This document shows, in pieces, positions 26,927 to 35,606 of a stretch of 64,000 bases of DNA (positions within the stretch are counted from its first letter, which is position 1; each line of letters starts with the position of its first letter). Below the pieces are notes generated by a model that saw only the letters and a program-made list of their open reading frames with translations, did not search any database and was not told the DNA's origin. The stretch spans positions 240,921 to 304,920 of the forward strand of contig JBQTIY010000011.1 in the NCBI GenBank assembly GCA_052387675.1. The letters are read 5' to 3'. The position numbers were made by a program, and so were the translations under genes. The DNA is from JBQTIY01 sp052387675. Lineage in GTDB: Bacteria; Planctomycetota; B15-G4.

Positions 26927-27649
26927 GTGAATCCTTTGCCGAATCATGCGGCCCTGCCAGGGGCCGCCGCAAGCGTCGAGGCGCCCTTCGCGCTCTTGCT
27001 GCGCTCCTCCCTGGAAGCGCTGCGCGCACGGCCTGGCCTGCGCGCGCGCCTCAGCAACTGGCCGGCCCTGCGCAGTGACGCGCGGCAGCGCTGGGAGCAC
27101 CTTTGTGAGGCGCGGCGCTTTGCCCAGGAGTACGCCGACGACGCACTGAGCTGGCTCTTGCCGCACGTCAACAGCCCGGCTGTGCAGGCGCGGGACGGCT
27201 TCGTGCATCCCGAGGCCGACCCGCGCGGCGATCCGCTAGGACGGCTGATCTGCGGCGGCTGGCTGCGGCCCGGCGAAGAGCCGCTGCTGGGACGCGCGCT
27301 CGTGGAGTTTGTGCGCAAGGCGCTCGATGAGCCGGCCGGTCTGTGGCCGGCCTGCGATGCACTCGCGGCGGCGCCCGGCGGCCGCGGCCTGAACGCCGCA
27401 CTCGTCTCGCCGATCCTGCACGCTCTGCAGCCTGATCGCTTCGTGCTCGGCAGCGCCTCGCTGCGCGGGCTGCTCTCTGCGCTGGAGGGCAGCGACTTCG
27501 GGCCCACGCTCGACGACTACCCCGCCTGCAACGCGGCCGCGCAGCGCCTGCTCTTGGCCAATGCGGCGCTCATGCGCGTCGAGCCGTACAGCGATCACCA
27601 TCCCAGTGATCTGCTCGATGCCATGGCGGAGTGGGCGCTGTCACCCTGA
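26927..27649 (+). CDS. Conserved hypothetical protein
   Basis: 240 residues from a GTG at 26927 with GAGG 5 nt upstream. Mostly alpha-helical, Ala/Leu/Arg-rich; features include RWEHLCEARRFAQEYADDALSW, a LLGRALVEFVRKAL helix, and VSPILHALQPDRFVLGSASLRGLLSAL. I recognise no family. The frame continues open far upstream on the same strand but that stretch lies antisense to the thioesterase and was excluded. Confidence 0.6.
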   Translation: MNPLPNHAALPGAAASVEAPFALLLRSSLEALRARPGLRARLSNWPALRSDARQRWEHLCEARRFAQEYADDALSWLLPHVNSPAVQARDGFVHPEADPRGDPLGRLICGGWLRPGEEPLLGRALVEFVRKALDEPAGLWPACDALAAAPGGRGLNAALVSPILHALQPDRFVLGSASLRGLLSALEGSDFGPTLDDYPACNAAAQRLLLANAALMRVEPYSDHHPSDLLDAMAEWALSP

Positions 27650-27710
27650 CGAGACCGCGGCCCGGCGCGGCACCAGCCCTTGACCGCGCGAAAGCTGCTG
27701 CAGGCTCTGT

Positions 27711-27716
27711 TATCGT
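27711..27716 (+). promoter_or_regulatory. Putative -10 box (TATCGT), leaderless spacing
   Basis: TATCGT lies 7 nt before the GNAT ATG, so transcription would begin at or next to the start codon. Confidence 0.4.
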
Positions 27717-27723
27717 GGCCGCG

Positions 27724-28260
27724 ATGGCACCCCTCACCGCCCGGCAGATCGGCGGCGCCCTGCTGCGCGACGCAACGCCCGCTGACGCCGCCGCGCTGGC
27801 CGCGATCTACAACCACTACATCCTGCACACAGTGGTCACCTTCGAGGAGCAGGTCATCGACGCGGCCGAAATGGCTCGCCGACTCGCCGCGGTCATGGCT
27901 CAGCACCCCTGGCTCGTGCTGGAGGCCGACGGCGAACTGCTCGGCTACGCCTATGCCGGCACGTGGAAGCCGCGCTCGGCCTATCGCTTCACGGTCGAGA
28001 CGACGGTCTATCTCGCAGCGCAGGCCGTGGGCGCGGGCCTCGGCTCACGGCTCTACGAGGCGCTTCTGCTCGAACTGCGCCGACGCGGCCTGCACGTCGC
28101 CATCGGCGGCATCACGCTGCCCAATGCGGCCAGCGTCGCGCTGCACGAGAAGTTTGGCTTTCGCAAAGTGGCCCACTTCAGCGAGCAAGGCTGGAAGTTC
28201 GGCCAGTGGCTCGACGTGGGCTACTGGCAGCTCACTCTGAGCAAAGGCCCGCCGGCCTAA
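27724..28260 (+). CDS. GNAT N-acetyltransferase (phosphinothricin/methionine sulfoximine type)
   Basis: 178 residues from ATG 27724, which is preceded by TATCGT and 7 nt, a leaderless-type arrangement. IYNHYILHTVVTFEEQ, LGYAYAGTWKPRSAYRFTVETTVYL and GAGLGSRLYEALLLELRRRG (the acetyl-CoA pyrophosphate loop) are the hallmark blocks of the PAT/MnaT subgroup, with IGGITLPNAASVALHEKFGF near the C-terminus. These enzymes N-acetylate toxic amino-acid analogues such as methionine sulfoximine. Its stop overlaps, convergently, the end of the lipoprotein cluster. Confidence 0.88.
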   Translation: MAPLTARQIGGALLRDATPADAAALAAIYNHYILHTVVTFEEQVIDAAEMARRLAAVMAQHPWLVLEADGELLGYAYAGTWKPRSAYRFTVETTVYLAAQAVGAGLGSRLYEALLLELRRRGLHVAIGGITLPNAASVALHEKFGFRKVAHFSEQGWKFGQWLDVGYWQLTLSKGPPA

Positions 28261-28640
28261 GGCTCTTCGGCCAAGCCGCGCTGCTCGCCCACTGCGGCGA
28301 GCAAACCGGCGCCGTCGAAGAGCAGCATGAGCAGGTCGCTGCGCTGCGAGCCAATGCTGCGCTCATAGATCGGCAGCAGCGGCACGAGCAGCAGGCGCGA
28401 GCCGCGCAGCTCGTCCTGCCGGTAGAGAAAGATCTCGCCGTCGGTTTGGCGGCGCACGGAAACGGGCGGACCGAGCAGGGCCAGCGCTTCGGCCTTCGTG
28501 GTGCGCCCTACAACAAGCCCCACGGAGGTGGGCACGTCGCGGCCGCTCGTTTGGTGTGTGAGGTAACAGGCCGGCAGCGACGCCGCGAGCAGCACGGCCA
28601 ACGCCAAGCACTGGGTCCGCCACCGCGCACGTGCTGTCAT
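28257..28640 (-). CDS. BamE/SmpA-like lipoprotein, fifth of five
   Basis: 127 residues; signal peptide with lipobox LPAC (C25), then VGLVVGRTTKAEALALLGPPVSV, the G-x-T-K-x-E-x-x-x-L-L-G-x-P element of BamE/SmpA folds, followed by a beta-rich half (GEIFLYRQDELRG, LLMLLFDGAGLLAAVG). BamE itself is a subunit of the outer-membrane protein assembly machine; these paralogues need not be. Its ATG overlaps the stop of the upstream paralogue by 4 nt. Confidence 0.75.
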   Translation of the reverse strand: MTARARWRTQCLALAVLLAASLPACYLTHQTSGRDVPTSVGLVVGRTTKAEALALLGPPVSVRRQTDGEIFLYRQDELRGSRLLLVPLLPIYERSIGSQRSDLLMLLFDGAGLLAAVGEQRGLAEEP

Positions 28641-29068
28641 CGGCTCACCGCCTCTTGCGCAGCAGAGCCCGACGCGCCGGCAGCCGAAGCTGGCGGCGCC
28701 GGCGCATCAAGCAGCCGCCCCTGCCGGTCGAAGCGCAGGAGCAGCAGGCCGTCGGTTTGCCGGCCGCGCACATCGAGATAGATCGGGAAGCGCGGCAAGC
28801 CCACCAGGCCGCTGTGCACGTTGAGGATGTCCAACGCGGTGTGCCGCAGGCGGTAGACGAAGAGTTCGCCGTCGGCCAGGGCCACGATCTCCTGCGGCGC
28901 CCCGAGCTGCGTCAGGACTTCGCGCTTGGTGCCGAGTTGCGGCGCTGTCGCGAGGAGCGACTCGATCTCGGCCGGGTCCTGGCCTGCATCAAAGCGCGTC
29001 TGCGAGTAGAGCGCCGCTCCGCAGCCAGGCAGGAGCAGCGCGGCCCCGAGCACCAGCGCCGCCTTCAC
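28637..29068 (-). CDS. BamE/SmpA-like lipoprotein, fourth of five
   Basis: 143 residues; lipobox LPGC (C16). The core LGTKREVLTQLGAPQEIVALADGELFVYRLRH matches the helical hairpin and first strand of the fold; a second half (GRQTDGLLLLRFDRQGRLLD) supplies further strands and ends in an Ala/Ser-rich tail. Four-nucleotide ATGA overlaps at both ends couple it to its neighbours. Confidence 0.72.
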   Translation of the reverse strand: MKAALVLGAALLLPGCGAALYSQTRFDAGQDPAEIESLLATAPQLGTKREVLTQLGAPQEIVALADGELFVYRLRHTALDILNVHSGLVGLPRFPIYLDVRGRQTDGLLLLRFDRQGRLLDAPAPPASAAGASGSAAQEAVSR

Positions 29069-29502
29069 GAGGCGTCGTCCCGGAAGGCGAAGTGGCGCAC
29101 GCGGCCGTCCTCTTCGAAGAAGATCGTGAGCGTGCGGCTCTCGATCTCGGCATCCACCCAGAGGAAGAGCACCGGAAAGAAGTAGACGTTGGCGGCGATG
29201 CGCACGTGCTGCCAGGTCAGGGCGTGGTCGTCGAGCTGAGCGGGCAGTGCGCCGGCGCCGAGCGGTGTGCCGGTGCGCGTGACGATGGCGCGCAGATCCG
29301 TGGCGTAGACGCCGGTCGGCGGGCCGAGGCTCGCCAGCAGTTCCGCGCGCGTGCTGGTGCCCGGCACGATGGCCGCCACTTGCTCGGCCGTCAGGCGCAC
29401 GCCGGCCTCATCCCGCAGCACGACGCAGCCAGCCGGCAGCAGCAGCAGCGCGAGCAGCAGCAGACGCGCAAGCACCAGAAGGCGCGGCAGGGCGGCGCTC
29501 AT
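29065..29502 (-). CDS. BamE/SmpA-like lipoprotein, third of five
   Basis: 145 residues; long Leu-rich signal with lipobox PAGC (C26). VAAIVPGTSTRAELLASLGPPTGVY is the family element; then LTWQHVRIAANVYFFPVLFLWVDAEIESRTLTIFFEEDGRVRHF. The hydrophobic YFFPVLFLW stretch is shared in position with the LILLLNVV and FLPVLTLF segments of the two upstream paralogues. 4-nt overlaps on both sides. Confidence 0.74.
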   Translation of the reverse strand: MSAALPRLLVLARLLLLALLLLPAGCVVLRDEAGVRLTAEQVAAIVPGTSTRAELLASLGPPTGVYATDLRAIVTRTGTPLGAGALPAQLDDHALTWQHVRIAANVYFFPVLFLWVDAEIESRTLTIFFEEDGRVRHFAFRDDAS

Positions 29503-29969
29503 CGCGACTCTCGCAGCGACTGGCTCGTCGTGACTTCACGGACCACGTCGAAGGCATCGAAGAAAATCACCACGCGCTCGCTGCGCGTGTCCACCGTGAC
29601 GACGTTGAGCAAGAGCAGGATGGTGCCGCGCGCCTGCAAGTCATCGCGCTGCCAGGTGAGCACATTCTCGGCGCGATGGGCGAAGGAGAGTGCGCCGGCG
29701 ATGCGCAGCTCGTCGTCGGACATGGCCGCAACGGCTTCGGGACGCCGGTGCTCGTCGGGCGGGCCCAGCAGGGCCAGCACTTCGGCCTTGGTCGTGCGGC
29801 CCGGCACGATGCGCCCCAGATCCGCGGCCGGCAGGTGCGGGCCGATGCTGCCCGAGCCGCCCACGAAAAGGCAGCCCGGCACGAGCGCCAGGGCGACTAG
29901 GCACACGACGAGCACGCCGGCCGGTGGACAAGAGCGCGCCGGCGGGCGGCTGCGAGTCGGCGCGCTCAT
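29499..29969 (-). CDS. BamE/SmpA-like lipoprotein, second of five
   Basis: 156 residues from ATG 29969, preferred over a start at 29984 because it gives the same 4-nt overlap as all other junctions. Lipobox VPGC (C33). LGRIVPGRTTKAEVLALLGPPDEHR is the best family match in the cluster; then SFAHRAENVLTWQRDDLQARG and SERVVIFFDAFDVVREV. Confidence 0.75.
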   Translation of the reverse strand: MSAPTRSRPPARSCPPAGVLVVCLVALALVPGCLFVGGSGSIGPHLPAADLGRIVPGRTTKAEVLALLGPPDEHRRPEAVAAMSDDELRIAGALSFAHRAENVLTWQRDDLQARGTILLLLNVVTVDTRSERVVIFFDAFDVVREVTTSQSLRESR

Positions 29970-30388
29970 TCCTCGCCCTGCCACGACCAGCTCAGCAGGC
30001 GGCCCTGCCCATCGAAGAAGGCCACCAGCCGGTCGCCGCTGGACTCCACGCGCGAATGCGAGAAGAGCGTCAGGACGGGCAGAAACTCAAAGCGCCTCTC
30101 CACGCGCGTGTCGTGCGCCCAGGTGTGGACGCGCCGGCCGAGCAGCTCGCGCTCGTCGAGCACGCGGAGCGCCACCGGGTCCTGAGCCCGCAGCGCGGCC
30201 AGCGGCACAGGCCGCGCCTCATCGTCCGGTGGACCAAGCAGCGCACAGACCTGAGCGTAGTCGTGCACACCCGGCTGCAACGCAGCCAGCGCAGCCTCGT
30301 CAGGCAAGGGCTCGCCAAAGCGCACCGTGAGCACCGTGCAGCCCGAAAGCAGCAACGCCAGCCCAGCCGCCAGCACACGAGTTCTCAT
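29966..30388 (-). CDS. BamE/SmpA-like lipoprotein, first of five
   Basis: 140 residues; lipobox LSGC (C17). AALQPGVHDYAQVCALLGPPDDEARP, then LGRRVHTWAHDTRVERRFEFLPVLTLFSHSRVESSGDRLVAFFDGQGRLLSWSW. First gene of the cluster; TATCAT lies 7 nt before the ATG on the minus strand, consistent with a leaderless promoter for the entire five-gene operon. Confidence 0.75.
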   Translation of the reverse strand: MRTRVLAAGLALLLSGCTVLTVRFGEPLPDEAALAALQPGVHDYAQVCALLGPPDDEARPVPLAALRAQDPVALRVLDERELLGRRVHTWAHDTRVERRFEFLPVLTLFSHSRVESSGDRLVAFFDGQGRLLSWSWQGEE

Positions 30389-30395
30389 CGCGGCG

Positions 30396-30401
30396 ATGAT
30401 A
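30396..30401 (-). promoter_or_regulatory. Putative -10 box (TATCAT) of the lipoprotein operon
   Basis: Minus-strand TATCAT, 7 nt before the ATG at 30388. No clear -35 seen. Confidence 0.45.
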
Positions 30402-30441
30402 ACTGCTGGAGGGTCCCGGGCCGGCGTGTTACGACTCCGCG

Positions 30442-31191
30442 ATGCAAGACCGGCCCACGCGCACCAGCGGCTTCTCGCGCCGCGACGTGGTCTTCGCCGT
30501 CCTGGGCGCCTTCTTCCTCACGAACGCGATCACCGCCGAAATGGTCGGCGGCAAGATCATCCACGTGGCGCCCGAGGGCTTCACCATCTGGGGCGCGCGG
30601 CCGGCCGCCACCGTGGGCGTCTTCCTCTGGCCCTTCGTCTTCGTGACCACCGACCTGGTCAACGAGTACTTCGGCACGCGCGGCGTGCGGCGGCTGACGC
30701 TGCTCACCGTGGGCATGATCGTTTACGTCTTCATTCTGCTGCAGCTCGCGCGCATGGTGCCCTCGGCCGGCTTCCCGAACACGGTCGACGACGCCTCCTT
30801 CAATCGCGTCTTCGGGCAGAGCCAGTGGATCATCGTCGGCTCGCTGGCGGCCTTCCTGGTGAGCCAGCTCGTGGACGTCTTCGTCTTCCAGAAGCTGCGC
30901 CGCGCAACCGGCGCGCGCCTGCTCTGGCTGCGCGCCACGGGTTCCACGGTGATCAGCCAAGTGCTGGACAGCGTCATCGTGCTCTGGATCGGCTTGGCCA
31001 TCCCGCTCGGCTGGAACGTGCACCAGTTCGCGCAAGTCGCCGCGCCGAACTACCTCATCAAGCTGGTAGAGGCGCTGGCCATGACGCCGGTGATCTACTT
31101 CATGCACTGGCTGGTCGAGAAGTACCTCGGCCGCGCACAGGCCGAAGAACTTGCCGAGCAGGCCGCGCGCAGCTCGCGCTCAGCCGTCTAG
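30442..31191 (+). CDS. Queuosine precursor transporter (YhhQ/DUF165)
   Basis: 249 residues with six hydrophobic segments. Diagnostic blocks: NAITAEMVGGKI, FVFVTTDLVNEYFG, IIVGSLAAFLVSQLVDVFVFQKL and GSTVISQVLDSVIVLW, all in the order of the YhhQ/QPTR family, which imports preQ0/preQ1 or queuine for tRNA modification. The C-terminus is an Ala/Arg-rich cytosolic tail. Divergent from the lipoprotein cluster 53 nt away. Confidence 0.9.
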   Translation: MQDRPTRTSGFSRRDVVFAVLGAFFLTNAITAEMVGGKIIHVAPEGFTIWGARPAATVGVFLWPFVFVTTDLVNEYFGTRGVRRLTLLTVGMIVYVFILLQLARMVPSAGFPNTVDDASFNRVFGQSQWIIVGSLAAFLVSQLVDVFVFQKLRRATGARLLWLRATGSTVISQVLDSVIVLWIGLAIPLGWNVHQFAQVAAPNYLIKLVEALAMTPVIYFMHWLVEKYLGRAQAEELAEQAARSSRSAV

Positions 31192-31227
31192 CCGCGATCA
31201 GCCGCCGCGATCAGTCCCGAGGCGCCG

Positions 31228-32163
31228 TCAGTTCTCGAGCCGCGCCCAGACCTCGGCCGGCACGTCGAGGTCGGCGGCGAGCAGGTTTTCCTGCAACTGC
31301 TCCACGCGCGTCACGCCCACGATGGCTGAGGAGATCTCCGGCCGGCGCAGCACCCAAGCCAGCGCCAGTTGCGCAGTGCTACAGCCCAACTCGGCCGCCA
31401 CGCCCGAGAGACGCGCAACACGCGCGTGGTTTTCCGGCGTGAGCATCGGCTGCAGAAACTTGCCGCGCGCCTCGTCGGCGCCGCGACTGCCGGCCGGCGG
31501 CCGCCCGCCGCGATACTTGCCGGTGAGCAGCCCCTGCGCGAGCGGACTCCACACGACCTGACTGAGACCCAGGGCCGCGCAGGCCGGCAGAATCTCCTGC
31601 TCGATGCCGCGCTGCAGAAAGCTGTACTCAGGCTGATTGCTGATCGGCCGGTAGGCGCCGAAGTGGTCGGCCCGCTCGCAGGCCGCGCGGATCTGCTCGG
31701 CGGTCCACACCGACACGCCCCAGTAGAGCACCTTGCCCTGTCGTACGAGATCGTCGAGCGCGCGCACGGTCTCCTCGATGGGCGTTTCGGGATCCGGCCG
31801 GTGGCACTGGTACAGATCCAAATAGTCCGTGCCGAGCCGGCGCAGCGAGGCATGGCAGCTCTCGACGAGGTGTTTGCGCGAGAGCCCGCGGTCGTTGACG
31901 TTCTCGGTCATGGGCCAAAAGGCCTTGCTGGCCAGCACCAGATCTTGGCGGCGCAGCGGCGCCAGCGCCTTGCCCAGCGCCGTTTCGGCGGCGCCGCGCG
32001 CGTAGATGTCGGCCGTGTCGAAGAAGTTCACGCCGGCCTCGAAGGCCGCGCGCACGCAGGCCTCCGCCGTGGCCTGCTCCACCGAGCTGCCGAAGGTCAG
32101 CCAGCTCCCCAAGCCGATCGTGGAGACCTTGCAACCCGAGACACCAAGAGGTCGATAGCGCAT
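31228..32163 (-). CDS. Aldo/keto reductase (voltage-channel beta-subunit-like)
   Basis: 311 residues from ATG 32163; the open frame upstream is antisense to nothing useful and ignored. RYRPLGVSGCKVSTIGLGSW, GVNFFDTADIYARGAAE (catalytic Asp and Tyr), DLVLASKAFWP (Lys), DYLDLYQCHRPDPETP (His), GVSVWTAEQI and VVWSPLAQGLLTGKYRG define the AKR6/AKR11-like group. NADPH-dependent carbonyl reduction; substrate unknown. TACAAT and 6 nt precede the ATG. Confidence 0.92.
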   Translation of the reverse strand: MRYRPLGVSGCKVSTIGLGSWLTFGSSVEQATAEACVRAAFEAGVNFFDTADIYARGAAETALGKALAPLRRQDLVLASKAFWPMTENVNDRGLSRKHLVESCHASLRRLGTDYLDLYQCHRPDPETPIEETVRALDDLVRQGKVLYWGVSVWTAEQIRAACERADHFGAYRPISNQPEYSFLQRGIEQEILPACAALGLSQVVWSPLAQGLLTGKYRGGRPPAGSRGADEARGKFLQPMLTPENHARVARLSGVAAELGCSTAQLALAWVLRRPEISSAIVGVTRVEQLQENLLAADLDVPAEVWARLEN

Positions 32164-32169
32164 GGCCGC

Positions 32170-32175
32170 ATTGTA
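32170..32175 (-). promoter_or_regulatory. Putative -10 box (TACAAT), leaderless spacing
   Basis: Minus-strand TACAAT exactly 6 nt before the aldo/keto reductase ATG; a weak TTGCTG lies 19 nt further upstream. Confidence 0.45.
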
Positions 32176-32245
32176 GGCCGCGCATCGCCAAGACCAGCAA
32201 GTCTCAGACGACGCTAAGGACCGCGCGGAGTGCTCTGCGCCGAGA

Positions 32246-34117
32246 TCAGGCTTGCTCGACAGAGCTGGCCAGCGCCTCGAGCGTGGCCACGCGCCGCGCC
32301 CGCAGCACGGCCGCGCGACCGCCCTGCTGCGCCGCATGGCACACGGCCTCGAGGCGACCCGGCTGATAGAGCCCGCGCGTGCGCAGCGTGGCCGCGTCGA
32401 GGGTGAAGGCCGGCTGCGGGGAACTCTCGGCCGCAGGACGCAGCCGCGCCGCAACCCGCCGAGCGAGATCGGGCAGCAGCGGCAGAAAGCGCAGCGCATT
32501 GCTGGGCCGCAGCGGCAGGGCCGGCGCGCCATTGGCCATCGGCAGTGCTGCGAGAGCCGGGTGCAGTCGCTCAATGAGCCGGCGCGCCAAGCCGTCGTGC
32601 CGCCGCAGCGCGACGGGAGCCGCGAGCGCAGTCTCCAGCGGCGCGCGAAACAGAAAGGGCGAGTAACAGGGCCACAGCCGATCCGTGGAACTCGCCAGCC
32701 GCCCCGCCCAGCGCTGCATGCGCAGGCGCAGATAGACCGCGTCGGCCTGCGCCGTGCCCGGCAGATCGCCGAGCGCCTGCAGTGTGCGCGCGACGACGCC
32801 TGCAAAGTGTTCAGCGAGCGGCGGCAGCGCGCCGCCGTCCGCGCCGCGGAGGGCGCCGTCCACCCAAGGGTCCGTGGCGAAGCGCAGCAAGGCCGCGCGG
32901 CGTGGGTCGAGGCGCTCGCGCGGCGAACGCCCGCCCCGCGGCAACAGATCCCACCAGTAGCCGCGGCAGAGTTCCCCCACCGTGCCGTTGACCGTGGCCT
33001 GGCCGCCGGCCTCCGCCATCTGGCGATGCACGGCCGCGATCGCGGCGTACTCGTGAAGTTCGCACTCGCCGTCGGTCAGGCGCAGCGCGCGATCCAGCTC
33101 GGCCGCCTGAGCGGCCGGCGCACGCCGCACCTGCGTGTGCGCGAGATGCAGCGCCTGCGCAATGCGATTGGCCGCCACGACATCGGCCTCGTGATCTTCG
33201 CCCACAACCACAGTGCGCAGCGGCCGGCCACTCGCCGGGCCGGCAGCAGCCAGGCCGGCGTTCGCCAGGCCGGCGGCCACGACGCCGCGAGAATCGAAGC
33301 CGCCGGTGAGATCGAGCACGGCCTGCGGATGGAGGCTGAGCACGGCCCCGACGCTCAGCCGCAGCGCCTCGGCCAAGGCCTCAACCGGTTCCCGCGGCGG
33401 CGGTGCCGCCAAGGCCGCGGCCAGATCCCACCACGGTGAGCAGCTCTGGAGTTGCCCCTCGCGGAAACGCAGCAGTGAAGCCGGCGGCAGCTTCTCGACC
33501 CCCTGCAGCAAGGAGCGCCCTTCGAAGACCGAGCCCGTTCCCAGAAACTCGGCCGCTGCGAGCGGATCCAGCGGCGCCTGCACCAGCGCGCCGAGCAGCA
33601 GCGCGGAGGTCCCGAGCAGGACGCAGCCCTGCGACTGCGCGCGGTAAACGTGCAGCATGCCGTTGCGATCGGTGAGCAGCGCGGTCTCGCCGCGGGCTGG
33701 GTCCACGGCAGCCAAGGCGAAGAAGCCGTCGAGCGCGGGGGCCAGCGCCAGAAAGCGCGCGTCGCCTTCACGCAGCGCCGCCCCGATCCGGCGCAGAGCT
33801 TCGCCGCTCGCTTGCGGCGCGCGCTCGGCATTGGCCGCCGAGCCGGACACACCCGGCTCGACCGCGCCGTGCAAGAGCCAGGCCCCGGCGGACACGGTGA
33901 GCGCGCGTGGGCTGGGCGGCAGCCCCGCGGGAGCACCGCGCACGAGACTCGCGCCATCGCCGAGAGCGCGGCCGAAGGCCAGCACGGCCGTGCCGCCGTC
34001 GAGCAGAGACTCGGAGGGCGGCTGCACCAGGAAGCGCGGCGCCAGCGAGAGCGCGCGCTGGAAAAGCTCAGCCACCCTCGCGGGTTGCTGTCCCTGCACG
34101 ATCAGCCACTGTCCCAT
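32246..34117 (-). CDS. Asparagine-synthase-related protein
   Basis: 623 residues from ATG 34117 (GGGAG upstream), preferred to an earlier start. The N-terminal half (to about 210) follows the glutamine-amidotransferase-like fold pattern but lacks the Cys2 nucleophile (protein begins MGQWLI). The C-terminal half has VLDLTGGFDSRGVVAAGL, the PP-loop ATP site in the variant T-G-G-F-D-S, and EDHEADVVAANRIAQAL. Asparagine-synthase homologues without glutaminase Cys act as amide-forming or macrolactam-forming ATP enzymes, often in surface glycan or peptide clusters. Function here is open. Divergent from the sulfatase-fold gene at 34175. Confidence 0.75.
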   Translation of the reverse strand: MGQWLIVQGQQPARVAELFQRALSLAPRFLVQPPSESLLDGGTAVLAFGRALGDGASLVRGAPAGLPPSPRALTVSAGAWLLHGAVEPGVSGSAANAERAPQASGEALRRIGAALREGDARFLALAPALDGFFALAAVDPARGETALLTDRNGMLHVYRAQSQGCVLLGTSALLLGALVQAPLDPLAAAEFLGTGSVFEGRSLLQGVEKLPPASLLRFREGQLQSCSPWWDLAAALAAPPPREPVEALAEALRLSVGAVLSLHPQAVLDLTGGFDSRGVVAAGLANAGLAAAGPASGRPLRTVVVGEDHEADVVAANRIAQALHLAHTQVRRAPAAQAAELDRALRLTDGECELHEYAAIAAVHRQMAEAGGQATVNGTVGELCRGYWWDLLPRGGRSPRERLDPRRAALLRFATDPWVDGALRGADGGALPPLAEHFAGVVARTLQALGDLPGTAQADAVYLRLRMQRWAGRLASSTDRLWPCYSPFLFRAPLETALAAPVALRRHDGLARRLIERLHPALAALPMANGAPALPLRPSNALRFLPLLPDLARRVAARLRPAAESSPQPAFTLDAATLRTRGLYQPGRLEAVCHAAQQGGRAAVLRARRVATLEALASSVEQA

Positions 34118-34162
34118 CGAGCGCTCCCGTGTCGGCACTCCAGACTAGCAGGCGCGCTTCCG

Positions 34163-34168
34163 TATACT
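34163..34168 (+). promoter_or_regulatory. Putative -10 box (TATACT), leaderless spacing
   Basis: TATACT is followed by 6 nt and the ATG at 34175; no Shine-Dalgarno could fit in the transcript. Confidence 0.5.
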
Positions 34169-34174
34169 CGGCGC

Positions 34175-35551
34175 ATGTTTCGCCGCCTGCTCATCGCCGC
34201 CCTGCTGGTCGTCACCGGCTGCGGCGCCGAGGAGCCCAGCGCGCCTCCGGTGCGCATCGTGCTGGTGACCCTGGACACGCTGCGCTACGACGCGGTCTTC
34301 GGGCCGCGCGCCTGCATGCCGACGCTCGCGGCGCTGGCCGCGCGCGGCACCGTGTTCCACCAGGCCTATTCGGCTACGTCGACCACGCAGCCGAGCCACG
34401 CCTCGCTCTTCACCGGGCTGCACCCTTGGGAGCACGGCGTCACCCGCAACAGCCTGGTGCTGGCGGAAGATTTCACGACGCTCGCCGAGCGGCTCAGCGC
34501 GGCCGGCTTTGCCACCGCGGGCGTCGCGGCCTCGCTGCCGATGCATTCGCGCTTCGGCTGGGCGCAGGGCTTTCAGCACTACGACGACCACTTCAACGAA
34601 GTGCGTGCCGGTCAGCGCGAATGGGCCGACGTCGCCGTGCCCGGAGAGCCATTTTCCTCGTTCGGTGAAGACGTCACGGCGCGAGGGCTCGCCGCCCTCG
34701 CCGCCCTGCGCGGCGACCGGCAGTTTCTCTGGGTGCACTATTTCGACGCGCATGCGCCCTATGGCGACACCGGCGACACTATCGTGAACATGAGTCAGCT
34801 TGTCACGGCCGCCCGCTATCAGGCGCCTGAGCTTCCGGCGCTCATCACGGAGGCGCGGCGGCTCTACGAGGCCGATGCCCGCGCGATGGACGCCGCGCTC
34901 GGCCGGCTGCTAGCTCAAGTGGAGGCCGAGGCCGGCCGCTTCGAAACGCACATCGTCGTGACGGCAGACCACGGCGAGAGCCTCGGCGACGACGGCTCCT
35001 TTGGTCACGGCAAGAGCGTGAATCGCCAGCAAGTGCACGTGCCGCTCATTGTGTTCTCGCCGCGCCTGCCGGCGGGCGCACGCGAGGATGCCAGCGCCTC
35101 GGTGGACATCGCCGACACGCTCCTGGCACTTGCGGGCCAGCCGCCCCTGCCGGGCAGCCGCGGCCGCAGTCTTCTACGGCCACTGCCGGCCGAGGCCTCG
35201 CCGCCCATCGTGGGCATGCGCCGCATCTACGAAGAGCCCACCGACGATGTGCTGGCCGACGGGCGCGTCGTGCCCGTGCAAGGACCGATGTTCTTTATCG
35301 TGCGCGACGGACAACTGCATCACGGCGATGCGACCTCACTCACGAGCGAAGCGGGTGGTGCAGCCGGAGCCAAGGCCGGTGCCGGGGGTGGTGCCGAGGG
35401 TGGTGCCGAGCTTGGCGCCGAACCCGTTGATGAGGCGGCGATTCGGCGACTTTTCGCGGCCTTTCAAGCCGCGCTGGAGTCGGGCGGCGCCACGGAGATC
35501 GACGACGAAGAGACACGTGCGGCGATGAGTGCGTTGGGCTACACCCGCTAG
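34175..35551 (+). CDS. Sulfatase/alkaline phosphatase-fold lipoprotein, Thr at nucleophile position
   Basis: 458 residues; lipobox VTGC (C16). Metal motif VTLDTLRYDAVFG (D34), nucleophile box T71-Q-P-S-H75-A-S-L-F-T-G, and VTADHGESLGDDGSFGHGK. As in the copy at 3907, Thr and His replace the Cys/Ser and Arg of sulfatases. A low-complexity Gly/Ala/Glu insert (about 390-416) precedes the C-terminal helix, which ends MSALGYTR, an ending also common in true family members. Probably an outer-leaflet or periplasmic phospho- or sulfo-ester enzyme. Confidence 0.85.
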   Translation: MFRRLLIAALLVVTGCGAEEPSAPPVRIVLVTLDTLRYDAVFGPRACMPTLAALAARGTVFHQAYSATSTTQPSHASLFTGLHPWEHGVTRNSLVLAEDFTTLAERLSAAGFATAGVAASLPMHSRFGWAQGFQHYDDHFNEVRAGQREWADVAVPGEPFSSFGEDVTARGLAALAALRGDRQFLWVHYFDAHAPYGDTGDTIVNMSQLVTAARYQAPELPALITEARRLYEADARAMDAALGRLLAQVEAEAGRFETHIVVTADHGESLGDDGSFGHGKSVNRQQVHVPLIVFSPRLPAGAREDASASVDIADTLLALAGQPPLPGSRGRSLLRPLPAEASPPIVGMRRIYEEPTDDVLADGRVVPVQGPMFFIVRDGQLHHGDATSLTSEAGGAAGAKAGAGGGAEGGAELGAEPVDEAAIRRLFAAFQAALESGGATEIDDEETRAAMSALGYTR

Positions 35552-35606
35552 TCCGGCTGCGCGCGTTGACGGGGCTACACGCGCTGAAGGCTGCGCCGCG
35601 CCGGAC

